Of a stretch of DNA of 64,000 bases, positions 50,088 to 59,220 are shown in pieces (the first letter of the stretch is position 1; every line of letters starts with the position of its first letter). The notes under the pieces are model-generated. The model made no database searches. It was not told where the DNA came from and saw only the letters and a program-made list of their open reading frames with translations. Source of the DNA: an uncultured Bacteroidota bacterium (lineage in GTDB: Bacteria; Bacteroidota; Bacteroidia; Chitinophagales; Chitinophagaceae); NCBI GenBank assembly GCA_903882805.1, contig CAIRYK010000059.1, positions 1-64,000 of the forward strand. Reading direction: 5' to 3'. The position numbers and the translations under genes were made by a program.

Positions 50088-52745
50088 TTATTTAATTATT
50101 ATGTACTGTTTTTTTACATTCCAGCCTTCTATACTCACTTCCATCTTCTTGCTTTTAACTGGGTTGCTCATCAAAATAATCTTTTTTCGCTCGTTAGGCA
50201 GCAAAGTAATATAGTTGTCGCTGCTAAACATAGGAAGTAACCGTTCCTTTGAATCTGCATCTACCAATGCCAAACGATTGAAAAAAGCCACCGTGTTTTT
50301 TCCCCATGGCGTTGTGTGCGACACATTTTCTATCGTTACCTCCACACTATCTGCCCCCTTACGCACTGCAAAGATACTAATATTGGCTTGGTCCATTTTA
50401 CTGAGCCACGAATAATCTCCGGATGCTGATGGCAAAGCGTAAACATTCTCATCGAGCACGGTGTCGCCTCGGCCTAAAAGCGATAGTTGTAGAAATACGC
50501 CTTCCTTTTCTGTGTTTACTGGCAACTTTTTGGGCAGCCGGGCGTAGTTATCGCAACTGTTGGCAGTAAGTCCGGTAATTTTTTCTACTTCTTCATACAG
50601 TCCCGATCTGTTTACCATTCTTATTCGTACGCCGGTTGCTGGCGTATCGGTAGTATGATTGTTAGCTACCATAATTCGCCGATTGGTAGGGTTGTACATT
50701 ACATGCAGCGCCGCGGCTCCGGTTTTCACGCCACTCAAACAGGCATTAGGATCGAGATACACATCGTACATCTGTCCCAGCATTGCCGACCAAGGGTTTT
50801 GGGTTTTCCATATCAACACACCGGTGTACCAGTCCCACATACGGGAAGTAAATCCCTCCATCAATGCTCTGTACTGATTATAGTTCACCAGTTGCGCTTT
50901 CTTCGCAAAGTCCTCTGCATCGGCAGGATGGCCAAAAACCTCCACTGCCGAATCGTAAGACGAGTATTTATGGTATTGCCATACAGAATCTACTACCCAT
51001 TTATGGACTATGGTGTCGTAAAATGGCGCTACTCTGTTCTGCGGCGGTATTATCCGGACTATACTCTCGTAATCGCCCAACCCTATAGACCCTATCTCAG
51101 AGTTGAAAGGAAAAGACCTGTGCTCCCAAAAGTAATTGTCCTTTTGTATGGTATATGGCCCGTCGCCGCTTTTGTACGACATGCTATCGTCATTGCTGAA
51201 CTCAAAGAAAAAGCGCGTGCCGTCGAGTAAAGGCAATAGAGAATCGCGCAATGGCTTCAGTATATCCAGCGGCGGACGAATCTCGTTGCCGCCGCACCAA
51301 ATAGCCAACGAGGCATGGTTGCGCAGTAGTTTTATCTGGTCTATGCAGGTAGCTAAAAACAGTTTGTGATCTTCGGGGTACTTACGACGGGCATTGGTGT
51401 CTTCCAATTTCAGCGGGTCGTACCATCGGCCATTGCAGTCGCCCGACACCCAAAAATCCTGAAACACCAGCAAGCCGTATTTGTCGCAAGCATCGTAAAA
51501 CTCAGGCCGTTCGGTAATGCCGCCGCCCCACACCCGTATCATATTCAGCCCCATATCGCGGTGATACCGCACCTCTGCATCATAGCGTTCTTTACTCAGC
51601 CGCAACTGCGCATCAGACAGTATCCAGTTGCCGCCTTTAATAAACACAGGTTGCCCGTTTACGCGTATTTCTCTGCTTTTGGTATGCTTGTTCCATACAT
51701 ATTCTATCGCCCTTACGCCTACGTTTAAATTAGCTTCGTCCGACGGATTGTCGCCGCCGGCAAATACCTGCACCTTCAGCGGATACAAATACTGCGGCCC
51801 TACTCCATTGGGCCACCAGAGCTGAGGATCTTGTATGGCCATAGCGGGAAACTTTACTGGTATGCGCTCATGTGGTTGCGCCATAACATCTACGGTTACG
51901 CTGCGCCCGCCCAGCTTACATACCAGCTTGCTATTTACTAGTTCGTCGCTGGTGTTTACTACATCGGCGGTTATGTGCACCATTGCTGGCTCCTGCTTAC
52001 CCTGCGGAAGCCTCGCCCCCGGAACGCTTGTAGTTACATGCAGGTTTTCTAAAATAGCCCTGCCTGTGCGGCGCACTATTACTTTATCCCATATACCGGT
52101 ATTGCGGTCGCGTATCGGTTGTATCCAGTCCCACCCTGCGGCAAACTGATTGGTGATATTGTGCGCTATCACGCCGTCGCCGCCCTGCCCTCCATTGGGG
52201 TTGCCCACCGGCAGCGGCGGATATACTATCACTGCCAACCGGTTCTGCCCTGTTGCCGATAAAAACGAGGTAATATCCATACCCTGTGTCAGGTACATGC
52301 TCCGGTATTGCCGCGCATTTACCTTGTGCCCGTTCAGGAACACATCGCAACTATTGTTTACGCCGCGCAGCGTTAGCCATACCTTCTCACCGGACGCAGA
52401 AGCCGCCTCTGTAAAGTCTTTTACAAACCAATAAGTATAGTAGGCATTACCGGTATGGTATATATCGGGTATCTGCTTATTGTTCATTCCGTAAAACGGA
52501 TCGGGGATCAAGCGGTTGTGCAGCAGGCTGGTAAGTACAGTACCGGGTACTACCGCCTCCATAAACGCATCAAGCGGATAGTCGTTCATAGACAGTTCTA
52601 CGCCTGTTGCTTTTATATTTTCTGCGCGCGCGCACCGCCAGCCAGTATTGAGCTCGTACTCGCGCATAGCAAACAAACTATGCGCCCACGCCAACAGCGC
52701 CGCCAGCAACAAACAAGCCCTTTTTATAAAACCCACCTTACGCAT
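50088..52745 (-). CDS. GH2 glycosidase (beta-mannosidase / exo-beta-glucosaminidase group), exported
   Basis: The protein has 885 residues, starting at MRKVGFIKRACLLLAALLAWAHSLFA, a signal peptide; a further ATG nine codons upstream is less fitting. The GH2 layout is an N-terminal sugar-binding jelly roll (about 30-220, VWLTLRGVNNSCDVFLNGH), an Ig-like domain, then a TIM barrel. The barrel has FIKGGNWI, MIRVWGGGITERPEFYD, WCGGNE (acid/base Glu) and FNSEIGSIG (likely nucleophile Glu). This motif set fits the beta-mannosidase and exo-glucosaminidase branch, not beta-galactosidase. Operon position between GH92 and GH20 favours cleavage of Man-beta-1,4-GlcNAc. Specificity is inference. Confidence 0.9.
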   Translation of the reverse strand: MRKVGFIKRACLLLAALLAWAHSLFAMREYELNTGWRCARAENIKATGVELSMNDYPLDAFMEAVVPGTVLTSLLHNRLIPDPFYGMNNKQIPDIYHTGNAYYTYWFVKDFTEAASASGEKVWLTLRGVNNSCDVFLNGHKVNARQYRSMYLTQGMDITSFLSATGQNRLAVIVYPPLPVGNPNGGQGGDGVIAHNITNQFAAGWDWIQPIRDRNTGIWDKVIVRRTGRAILENLHVTTSVPGARLPQGKQEPAMVHITADVVNTSDELVNSKLVCKLGGRSVTVDVMAQPHERIPVKFPAMAIQDPQLWWPNGVGPQYLYPLKVQVFAGGDNPSDEANLNVGVRAIEYVWNKHTKSREIRVNGQPVFIKGGNWILSDAQLRLSKERYDAEVRYHRDMGLNMIRVWGGGITERPEFYDACDKYGLLVFQDFWVSGDCNGRWYDPLKLEDTNARRKYPEDHKLFLATCIDQIKLLRNHASLAIWCGGNEIRPPLDILKPLRDSLLPLLDGTRFFFEFSNDDSMSYKSGDGPYTIQKDNYFWEHRSFPFNSEIGSIGLGDYESIVRIIPPQNRVAPFYDTIVHKWVVDSVWQYHKYSSYDSAVEVFGHPADAEDFAKKAQLVNYNQYRALMEGFTSRMWDWYTGVLIWKTQNPWSAMLGQMYDVYLDPNACLSGVKTGAAALHVMYNPTNRRIMVANNHTTDTPATGVRIRMVNRSGLYEEVEKITGLTANSCDNYARLPKKLPVNTEKEGVFLQLSLLGRGDTVLDENVYALPSASGDYSWLSKMDQANISIFAVRKGADSVEVTIENVSHTTPWGKNTVAFFNRLALVDADSKERLLPMFSSDNYITLLPNERKKIILMSNPVKSKKMEVSIEGWNVKKQYIIIK

Positions 52746-52790
52746 TACTTTTTTCTGAAAAAATTTCGTCAAGCCGTTTTCTTTCGGCTA

Positions 52791-55064
52791 CTAATCGCCT
52801 ACCGATGCAGGCCAGTCGGCCTTATCTATACCCCACTGCTTGTTGGGCTGCGCGCCCATCACAAACTCAAGCGTGCCGCCCTTCATCAGGGTGGCATGGT
52901 CTATATAGGTTTTGGTATATGGCTTGCCGTTCAGGGTTACGCTCTGTATGTAGGGATGGTCTTTAGCATTGTTCTTTGTTTTTACCACCATCTTTTTGTT
53001 GCCGGGCACGCTTACGGCCACCTCGTCAAATACCGGACTGCCAAACACGTATTCGCCATTGGCGGGGTTGGCAGGGTAAAAGCCCATCATGCTCCATATA
53101 GCCCATGCGCTCATTTGCCCGCAGTCTTCGTTACCCGAATAACCTTCTGGCTGATCATGGTACATGCTGTCTATTATGTAGCGCACCCTGTGCTGTGTTT
53201 TCCAGGGCTGACCCACATAGTTATACATATAGGCTATGTGGTGGCTTGGCTCGTTGCCATGCGCATATTGGCCTATGAGGCCGCTTACATCGGGCGGGGT
53301 TTCCTGAAAATGCGCGGTGGTAGTAGTTACACTAAACAACGAATCGAGTTTCAACACAAAGTTGTCGTAGCTGCCATACTCGCGCGCCAGACCGCGAATG
53401 TCGTGCGGCACAAAAAACGTGTACTGCCAGGCATTGCCTTCTTCAAACATCGCCTTGCCAGGGTCGGTAGACGAGAAATAAGGGTCGAAAGGCACAGTCC
53501 AGCTACCATCTGCATTTTTTGCCCTTATGAAACCGGTTGAATGATCGAACAGTATTTTATAGGCTTCTGCGCGGTGCATAAACTGCGCATACTCATCCAT
53601 TTTACCCAGCTTTTTGGCCACCTGCGCTATGCACCAGTCGTCGTAGGCATACTCAAGAGTTATGGTTACGCTATAGCCTTCTTTATCTTGTGGCAGGTAG
53701 CCATATTTGCGGTAGTGTTTTGTGCCTCTTATATCCTGAAAAGCGCTTTTCTTCATGGCTTCATAGGCGCGGTTGGCATTTAGTCCGGGGGTGTTTTTCA
53801 ACACCGCATCTGCCAGTACAGGCACCGCATGGTAGCCGCTCATGCAGCCGGTTTCCCAGGTGCTCAGATCCCACACGGGCAGCAAGCCTGTTTCGTCGCA
53901 AAAAGCCAGCATACTGTTCAGTATATCTACATTGCGCTCCGGCTGGGTTATGGTAAACAACGGATTCAGTCCGCGGAAGGTATCCCACAGGGAGAATACG
54001 GTATAACGCTGTCCGGTATCCATTTTCTTAAGGTCTTCATTGGCATTGCGATACCTGCCATCAGCATCCGAATACAATACCGGAGCCATACAGGTATGGT
54101 ACAGTGCGCTGTAGTATATGCGTTTCAGGCGTTCGTCGTTGGTTTTCACCTGTATTTTTTCCAGCTCTTTCTCCCATTTCTGCTCAGCGCTTTGCTTTAC
54201 TTTGTCAAAGTCCCATCCTTTTATTTCATCAAGCGCTTTTACCGCCATTTCCCTGCTCACCGACGACAGGGCTACTTTCATCATCACCGGCTTGCCCTTC
54301 AGATCGTAAAACTCCAGCTCGCCGTTGTATATAGCGCCATGCTGCTGGTCCTGATCTACTTCTTTATTGGTGCGGTTGTTGTATACTTTAAACTGCTTCA
54401 TGGGTTGCGATGTGCGCGCTGCAAAATATACCCGCTGCACATTGGCCCAGCCTTTAGAGTAGCGATACCCTACCAGCGTGCTGTCGTTTTCCTGCACTAT
54501 CCGGGTGCGGGTTGGCTGGTCGTAATTGATCATATAGCTCAACTGAAATCGCACCACAGGGTCTGACCCTACTGGAAAGGTGTATTTGTGCAGGCCGCAA
54601 CGCTCTGTGGTAGTAAGGGCTACGTCGACGCCATTACCCAGCTTCACACTATAAAAACCCGGACTTGCCTTCTCGTCTTTGTGGCTATAGGGCACCCTGA
54701 AATATTGAAACGTATCCCATATCCAGGTGGTATGGGGCATTACCGAAATATCGCACCAGTCGCCGCAGCCGGTACCGCTCAGGTGCATATGGCTAAAACC
54801 CGCTATTGTGGAGTCGCAATAGTTATAACCGCTACACCAGTCCCACCCCTGCGAACCGTTATCGGGACTAAGCTGCACCATACCAAAGGGCACTGTAGCC
54901 CCCGGATAGGTATGACCATGACCGCCGGTGCCTATAAAGGGGTCTACATATTTTATAAGATTAGGAGCTTTGGCCTGCTGCGCCGCAACCGGCAATCCGC
55001 CCAGCGCCAACCCTATAAGCGCTATACCTGCGGCAACGATACTCTTCTTGAATGCAATCATCAC
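52791..55064 (-). CDS. GH92 alpha-mannosidase, exported
   Basis: The 757-residue enzyme has a signal peptide (MMIAFKKSIVAAGIALIGLALGGLPVAAQ). Family hallmarks are VDPFIGTGGHGHTYPGATVPFGM, GFSHMHLSGTGCGDW, TVFSLWDTFRGLNPLF, GNEPSHHIAYMYNYVG and GNEDCGQMSAWAIWSMMGFYP. GH92 are calcium-dependent inverting exo-alpha-mannosidases, mostly alpha-1,2 but also 1,3, 1,4 and 1,6. It is the first gene of the GH92-GH2-GH20 operon and starts divergently from GH125. Two adjacent ATGs (55064 and 55061) are possible. TACTTTTA near 55120 is a weak -7 candidate. Confidence 0.95.
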   Translation of the reverse strand: MMIAFKKSIVAAGIALIGLALGGLPVAAQQAKAPNLIKYVDPFIGTGGHGHTYPGATVPFGMVQLSPDNGSQGWDWCSGYNYCDSTIAGFSHMHLSGTGCGDWCDISVMPHTTWIWDTFQYFRVPYSHKDEKASPGFYSVKLGNGVDVALTTTERCGLHKYTFPVGSDPVVRFQLSYMINYDQPTRTRIVQENDSTLVGYRYSKGWANVQRVYFAARTSQPMKQFKVYNNRTNKEVDQDQQHGAIYNGELEFYDLKGKPVMMKVALSSVSREMAVKALDEIKGWDFDKVKQSAEQKWEKELEKIQVKTNDERLKRIYYSALYHTCMAPVLYSDADGRYRNANEDLKKMDTGQRYTVFSLWDTFRGLNPLFTITQPERNVDILNSMLAFCDETGLLPVWDLSTWETGCMSGYHAVPVLADAVLKNTPGLNANRAYEAMKKSAFQDIRGTKHYRKYGYLPQDKEGYSVTITLEYAYDDWCIAQVAKKLGKMDEYAQFMHRAEAYKILFDHSTGFIRAKNADGSWTVPFDPYFSSTDPGKAMFEEGNAWQYTFFVPHDIRGLAREYGSYDNFVLKLDSLFSVTTTTAHFQETPPDVSGLIGQYAHGNEPSHHIAYMYNYVGQPWKTQHRVRYIIDSMYHDQPEGYSGNEDCGQMSAWAIWSMMGFYPANPANGEYVFGSPVFDEVAVSVPGNKKMVVKTKNNAKDHPYIQSVTLNGKPYTKTYIDHATLMKGGTLEFVMGAQPNKQWGIDKADWPASVGD

Positions 55065-55226
55065 TTAACAATTGAAGTTTTCCGCACACATCGATGTTGG
55101 GCGCGGCTCATAAAAGTAGCTATTTTTCTTTTATACCCATTGGTTGCATTATCAGGCTTATTTAGGTAAATTTACAATTAGGTGCGGCGGCCCATTTGGC
55201 GTTCTACCTGTAAAAAAGACTACACG

Positions 55227-56645
55227 ATGAACAGAAGAAGATTTGTACAGCAAACCACCCTCGCTACCACTGCGCTATTGCTATCGCGCTACACCGGCGC
55301 ATGGGCTACCGATAAGACCTACCCTACGGTGCGCATACCCGAAAAAGACCGCAACTTCAAGAGCGCTGGTGTAGAAAAACTGATAGCTGAGGTAAAACAA
55401 AACATAGGCAACAAGGAAATAGCCTGGCTGTTTGAAAACTGCTTCCCAAATACGCTGGATACTACTGTAGACTTTGAAATGAACAATGGCCAGCCCGACA
55501 CTTATGTAATAACCGGCGACATAGACGCTATGTGGCTCCGCGATTCATCGGCGCAGGTGTGGCCCTATCTGGACCTGTGCAAAGACGACGAACCGCTGCG
55601 CCAGCTGATAAAGGGCGTGATAAACCGGCATGTACAATGTATACTGAAAGACCCTTACGCCAATGCCTTTTACAAAGACCAACGCAAGAAAAGCCCGTGG
55701 AACAACGATATTACAGCAATGCAGCGCGGCATACACGAGCGAAAATGGGAGATAGACAGCCTTTGCTACCCTATCAGGTTGGCACACGGCTACTGGAAAG
55801 CCACCGGCGACGCATCGCCCTTTGATGCCCAATGGGCGGCCGCTATGAAGCTGGTATTGAAAACTTTTAAAGAACAACAACGCATGGAGGGCAAGGGGCC
55901 CTATAGCTTTATGCGCAGATCGGAATACGGAACGGATACAGTGCCGCTGGGCGGCTACGGCTACCCTGTGCGGCCCAATGGCATGATATGCAGCGCCTTC
56001 CGCCCCAGCGACGACGCAACCATTTATCCCTACTTGGTGCCTTCCAACTATTTCGCATTCGAGAGTCTGAGCCAGATGATATCGTTGGCTCAGGCAGCGA
56101 AGCAACCGCTGGACACAGCGGCCATAGAAGAAATGATGAAACAGATAGCCACCGGCCTTGGCAACGACTCTAAGGTGAAACTGGATAAATTTGGTGAAAT
56201 ATTTGCCTACGAGGTAAACGGCTACGGCAGTTGCAACCTGATGGACGATGCCAATGTGCCCTCGCTGCTCTCTATGAGCTACCTGATACCCTCGCTAAAA
56301 ACCGACACTACTTACAAAAACACCCGCAAATTTGTGCTATCGGGCGAAAACCCGTTTTTCTTCAAAGGCAAGGCAGGCGAAGGCATAGGAGGCCCACACG
56401 TGGGTGTAGACAATATATGGCCTATAAGCATAGCCATGCGCGGCCTTACCAGCGACAACGAGCAAGAAATAAAACAATGCATAGACATGCTGCAAAAATG
56501 CCACGCAGGCACCGGCTTTATGCACGAATCGTTTCATAAAGACGATGCTACCCAATTTACCCGCCCATGGTTTGCCTGGGCCAACACCCTGTTTGGCGAG
56601 TTTATATGGAAGGTATATAGAGAGCGGCCGGCATTGCTGGGGTAG
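55227..56645 (+). CDS. GH125 exo-alpha-1,6-mannosidase with Tat-like signal
   Basis: The 472-residue enzyme has a twin-Arg signal MNRRRFVQQTTLATTALLLS, from the ATG at 55227; the frame is open to a GTG at 55182, which would bury the signal. GH125 motifs are ITGDIDAMWLRDSSAQVWPYL, PWNNDITAMQRGIHERKWEIDSLCYPIRLA, GMICSAFRPSDDA, YEVNGYGSCNLMDDANVPSLLSM and HESFHKDDATQFTRPWFAWANTLF. These inverting enzymes act on alpha-1,6-linked mannose of N-glycan cores and mannans. It is divergent from the GH92-GH2-GH20 operon and completes the mannose-removal set. A GTTG-N20-TAAATTTA promoter-like pair lies about 55 bases upstream of the ATG. Confidence 0.94.
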   Translation: MNRRRFVQQTTLATTALLLSRYTGAWATDKTYPTVRIPEKDRNFKSAGVEKLIAEVKQNIGNKEIAWLFENCFPNTLDTTVDFEMNNGQPDTYVITGDIDAMWLRDSSAQVWPYLDLCKDDEPLRQLIKGVINRHVQCILKDPYANAFYKDQRKKSPWNNDITAMQRGIHERKWEIDSLCYPIRLAHGYWKATGDASPFDAQWAAAMKLVLKTFKEQQRMEGKGPYSFMRRSEYGTDTVPLGGYGYPVRPNGMICSAFRPSDDATIYPYLVPSNYFAFESLSQMISLAQAAKQPLDTAAIEEMMKQIATGLGNDSKVKLDKFGEIFAYEVNGYGSCNLMDDANVPSLLSMSYLIPSLKTDTTYKNTRKFVLSGENPFFFKGKAGEGIGGPHVGVDNIWPISIAMRGLTSDNEQEIKQCIDMLQKCHAGTGFMHESFHKDDATQFTRPWFAWANTLFGEFIWKVYRERPALLG

Positions 56646-56758
56646 AAATTGACTAATTTTACTTATTGGCAAAAAATAAAGAAAAAAATAAAAATAAAAT
56701 TCTGTGGTTTGTTTTTTTAACTAACTTTAGTTTCAAAACAAAACCTAAAAACAAAAAC

Positions 56759-57282
56759 ATGAAAAAAAATAGATTATTTTTATGCTATTCTTGGTTGCAG
56801 CAAACCATGCCATTGCACAAACAAGTGGGTCTATGACAATTACTAACTACAACCCCGATTGCTCGTTGGATATAACGTTAGTGGCTAAAACACCCATGAA
56901 CTCCAACTACACTTGCGACCTTGTTTCGAACCCAATCCATCTTGATGCTAACGGAACAGGCACTTATGTTTTCACCTCTTCCAACCCTTGGACTTTCTTC
57001 ACAAGTGTTGGTTGGTCGTCCTACGCATCATACGTTCCTGCGGCAAATTGGTACGATTATTCTTTATACGCTTACGACTTTTTCTGGACAGATATAAAAT
57101 TTGACTGGACTTGTGACTTACCTTGCTCACCAAGCATAATTACTGGCAATAAAATGAGTGTTAATGGTGCCGGTTGTTTTAGTGCTAGTCCAAATTGGAG
57201 TGGTCCTGATTGTACTTCCGCTACAAGCTACTTTAATTCTACAGGTACAGCATTAAATGATGTTACAATTGACTTCAATTAA
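56759..57282 (+). CDS. small cysteine-containing secreted protein, probable frameshift in signal peptide
   Basis: The reading frame open from 56782 begins MLFLVAANHAIAQTSGS, which lacks a basic start. The ATG at 56759 begins MKKNRLFF in another frame. Adding one T to the five-T run at 56777-56781 joins them into a perfect signal peptide, MKKNRLFFMLFLVAANHAIA. The mature part of about 150 residues has eight Cys, aromatic-rich strands (WTFFTSVGWSSYASYVPAANWY) and no family I recognise. It lies 21 bases upstream of the NHL/T9SS gene and is probably co-transcribed. If there is no frameshift, translation from 56782 yields the same mature protein with a poor signal. Confidence 0.6.
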
Positions 57283-57303
57283 TTTTTCAAAGTTCGAAAC
57301 ATC

Positions 57304-58980
57304 ATGGCAATTAAACGATATATACCTGCATTAGTACTCGTACTTCTCACCCACATAGTTACAGCCCAAACCATTTACACCTGCTTCGGCAACGGTATGG
57401 TAGGTTCTGCCGGAGACGGCGGTCCCGCAAGCGCAGCACAACTTAGTGCTCCTGTGGCTATAGCTGCCGATGCTATTGGCAATCTTTATGTTGCCGATGC
57501 TGGCACAGGAGGGTATAGAGTAAGGAAAATTGACCGAAGAGGATATATTTATACCCATGCTGGGACAGGCATATCTGGATACAGTGGAGATGGCGGACCG
57601 GCAACTAATGCACAATTTAAAACCCCTGCCAGTTTAACTTTCGACAATTTTGGCAATATGTATATTGCTGATGCGAATGACCATCGCATACGAAAAATTG
57701 ACACTACCGGAATGATAACTACAATTGCGGGTACCGGTGTATTCGGGTATTCCGGCGATGGCGGCCCAGCTACAAATGCCCAAATAAACAATCCAATCCA
57801 ACTATTATGGGAAAACAGAACTGGTTATTTGCTAATTAGCGACCAAAGCAACCATGTAGTTCGAAAAATTGACCGGGATGGCGTTATCACAACTATTGCC
57901 GGAACAGGTTTTTTAGGATATAGTGGCGATGCCGGTCCAGCAACTAACGCAACCCTTAACAAGCCTGTCGGATTGGCATTTGATACAATCGGAAATTTAT
58001 ATATTGGCGAATTCTTCAATCATACCATTAGAAAAATAGACACTAATGGCATTATCACCACTTTTGCAGGCACAGGTATTTCAGGTTTTTCAGGCGATGG
58101 CGGCCCAGCGTCTGTAGCACTTGTTAACAGACCCTGCTATATTGCGATTGACGATATAGGAAATTTGTACTTTTCTGACCAGACCAATGCACGTATTAGA
58201 AAAATAACGCCATCCGGAATCATTTCGACAATAGCAGGAACCGGAGTTAGGGGCTTCAGTGGTGATGGTGGAGCGGCTACAAGTGCAATGATACACAGCA
58301 CTGCAGGAATTTACATAGCCAATAATTGCAGCAGTAATATTTTGATAGCGGACCAAAGTAACCACAGAGTACGCGTAATAACCAACAACTACAATCCACC
58401 GGCATTCAGTGCGGGGCATACCCAAAGTTTAGATGCTTGCCGCGATTCTACAACAGCTATCAACAGCTTGCTTACCGTTATTGAAACAGATGTTAATCAG
58501 GAACTGACATGGAGCGTACTACAGCCACCTGCAAACGGAACGCTACTAGCCGATTACAATACATTATCTACAGGTGGCGCTGTTTCGCCAATGGGGCTTA
58601 CCTACACACCCTCCACCGGCTATGTGGGTGCAGATTCGTTCAGGGTACAACTTTACGATTGCACCTACATGCACGACTCTACCACTGTTTATGTAACCAT
58701 TGCCCCATGCGCACTGAGTACATTCAATAAGCTATCAACAATAAACACCCTAACTATTGCCCCAAACCCAAGCAATGGGTCGTTTACCTTAACCCTACCA
58801 AACACCGGCAACGAAACAAATACCATAACCATCAGCAATACTACCGGCGAAAAAGTGCATGAATTTTCAACAACAGATAATACGGTTGCGCTAAAACTGA
58901 ACCTGCCCAATGGTCTATATTTTATAACCGTTCGTAGCGCCAGCCACCTCGAAAATGCAAAAATTGTGATTTCGGAATGA
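57304..58980 (+). CDS. secreted NHL-repeat propeller with cadherin-like module and T9SS sorting domain
   Basis: The 558-residue protein has a signal peptide (MAIKRYIPALVLVLLTHIVTAQ). Six NHL-type repeats follow (about 25-355), each with the phrase GTGxxGxSGDGGPATxAxxxxP and then NLYIADxxNHRIRKID. A tandem-95/cadherin-like Ig module (about 375-470; LTYTPSTGYVGADSFRVQLYD) and a type A T9SS sorting domain (from LTIAPNPSNGSFTLTLP to the end) complete it. It is a paralogue of the protein at 42401, with the extra Ig module. Probably surface-attached or released; ligand unknown. The small secreted protein directly upstream may be a partner. Confidence 0.9.
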   Translation: MAIKRYIPALVLVLLTHIVTAQTIYTCFGNGMVGSAGDGGPASAAQLSAPVAIAADAIGNLYVADAGTGGYRVRKIDRRGYIYTHAGTGISGYSGDGGPATNAQFKTPASLTFDNFGNMYIADANDHRIRKIDTTGMITTIAGTGVFGYSGDGGPATNAQINNPIQLLWENRTGYLLISDQSNHVVRKIDRDGVITTIAGTGFLGYSGDAGPATNATLNKPVGLAFDTIGNLYIGEFFNHTIRKIDTNGIITTFAGTGISGFSGDGGPASVALVNRPCYIAIDDIGNLYFSDQTNARIRKITPSGIISTIAGTGVRGFSGDGGAATSAMIHSTAGIYIANNCSSNILIADQSNHRVRVITNNYNPPAFSAGHTQSLDACRDSTTAINSLLTVIETDVNQELTWSVLQPPANGTLLADYNTLSTGGAVSPMGLTYTPSTGYVGADSFRVQLYDCTYMHDSTTVYVTIAPCALSTFNKLSTINTLTIAPNPSNGSFTLTLPNTGNETNTITISNTTGEKVHEFSTTDNTVALKLNLPNGLYFITVRSASHLENAKIVISE

Positions 58981-59113
58981 GACGGTGAGCTACAAATATG
59001 GAACACGGATGGGTAAAAATCCGGCGTTTGTCATTTGCCAAACAAGTGAAATAAGAAATAAAATAGCCCCATTTTTTCTTAAAAGCACAATTTTGGTAAA
59101 ATAAGGTAATTCC

Positions 59114-59153
59114 ATTTAGCTTATTTTACTAAATCACCGCAAATAAGCTAAAT
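59114..59153. terminator. AT-rich inverted repeat after the NHL gene
   Basis: ATTTAGCTTATTT (59114-59126) is repeated inverted as AAATAAGCTAAAT (59141-59153) with a 14-nt spacer. It may end the upstream operon, but it lies 130 bases after the stop and has no T-run, so another role is possible. Confidence 0.35.
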
Positions 59154-59169
59154 CTAACCCACAAAAAAA

Positions 59170-59188
59170 CCGCATCAGGAGGATGCGG
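59170..59188 (-). terminator. terminator of scpB
   Basis: CCGCATC (59170-59176) pairs with GATGCGG (59182-59188) around a 5-nt loop. On the minus strand the stem is followed by GTTTTTTTGTGG. Confidence 0.75.
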
Positions 59189-59220
59189 CCGGGTTGTGAA
59201 TTGTAATCTGTTTGTATGTG

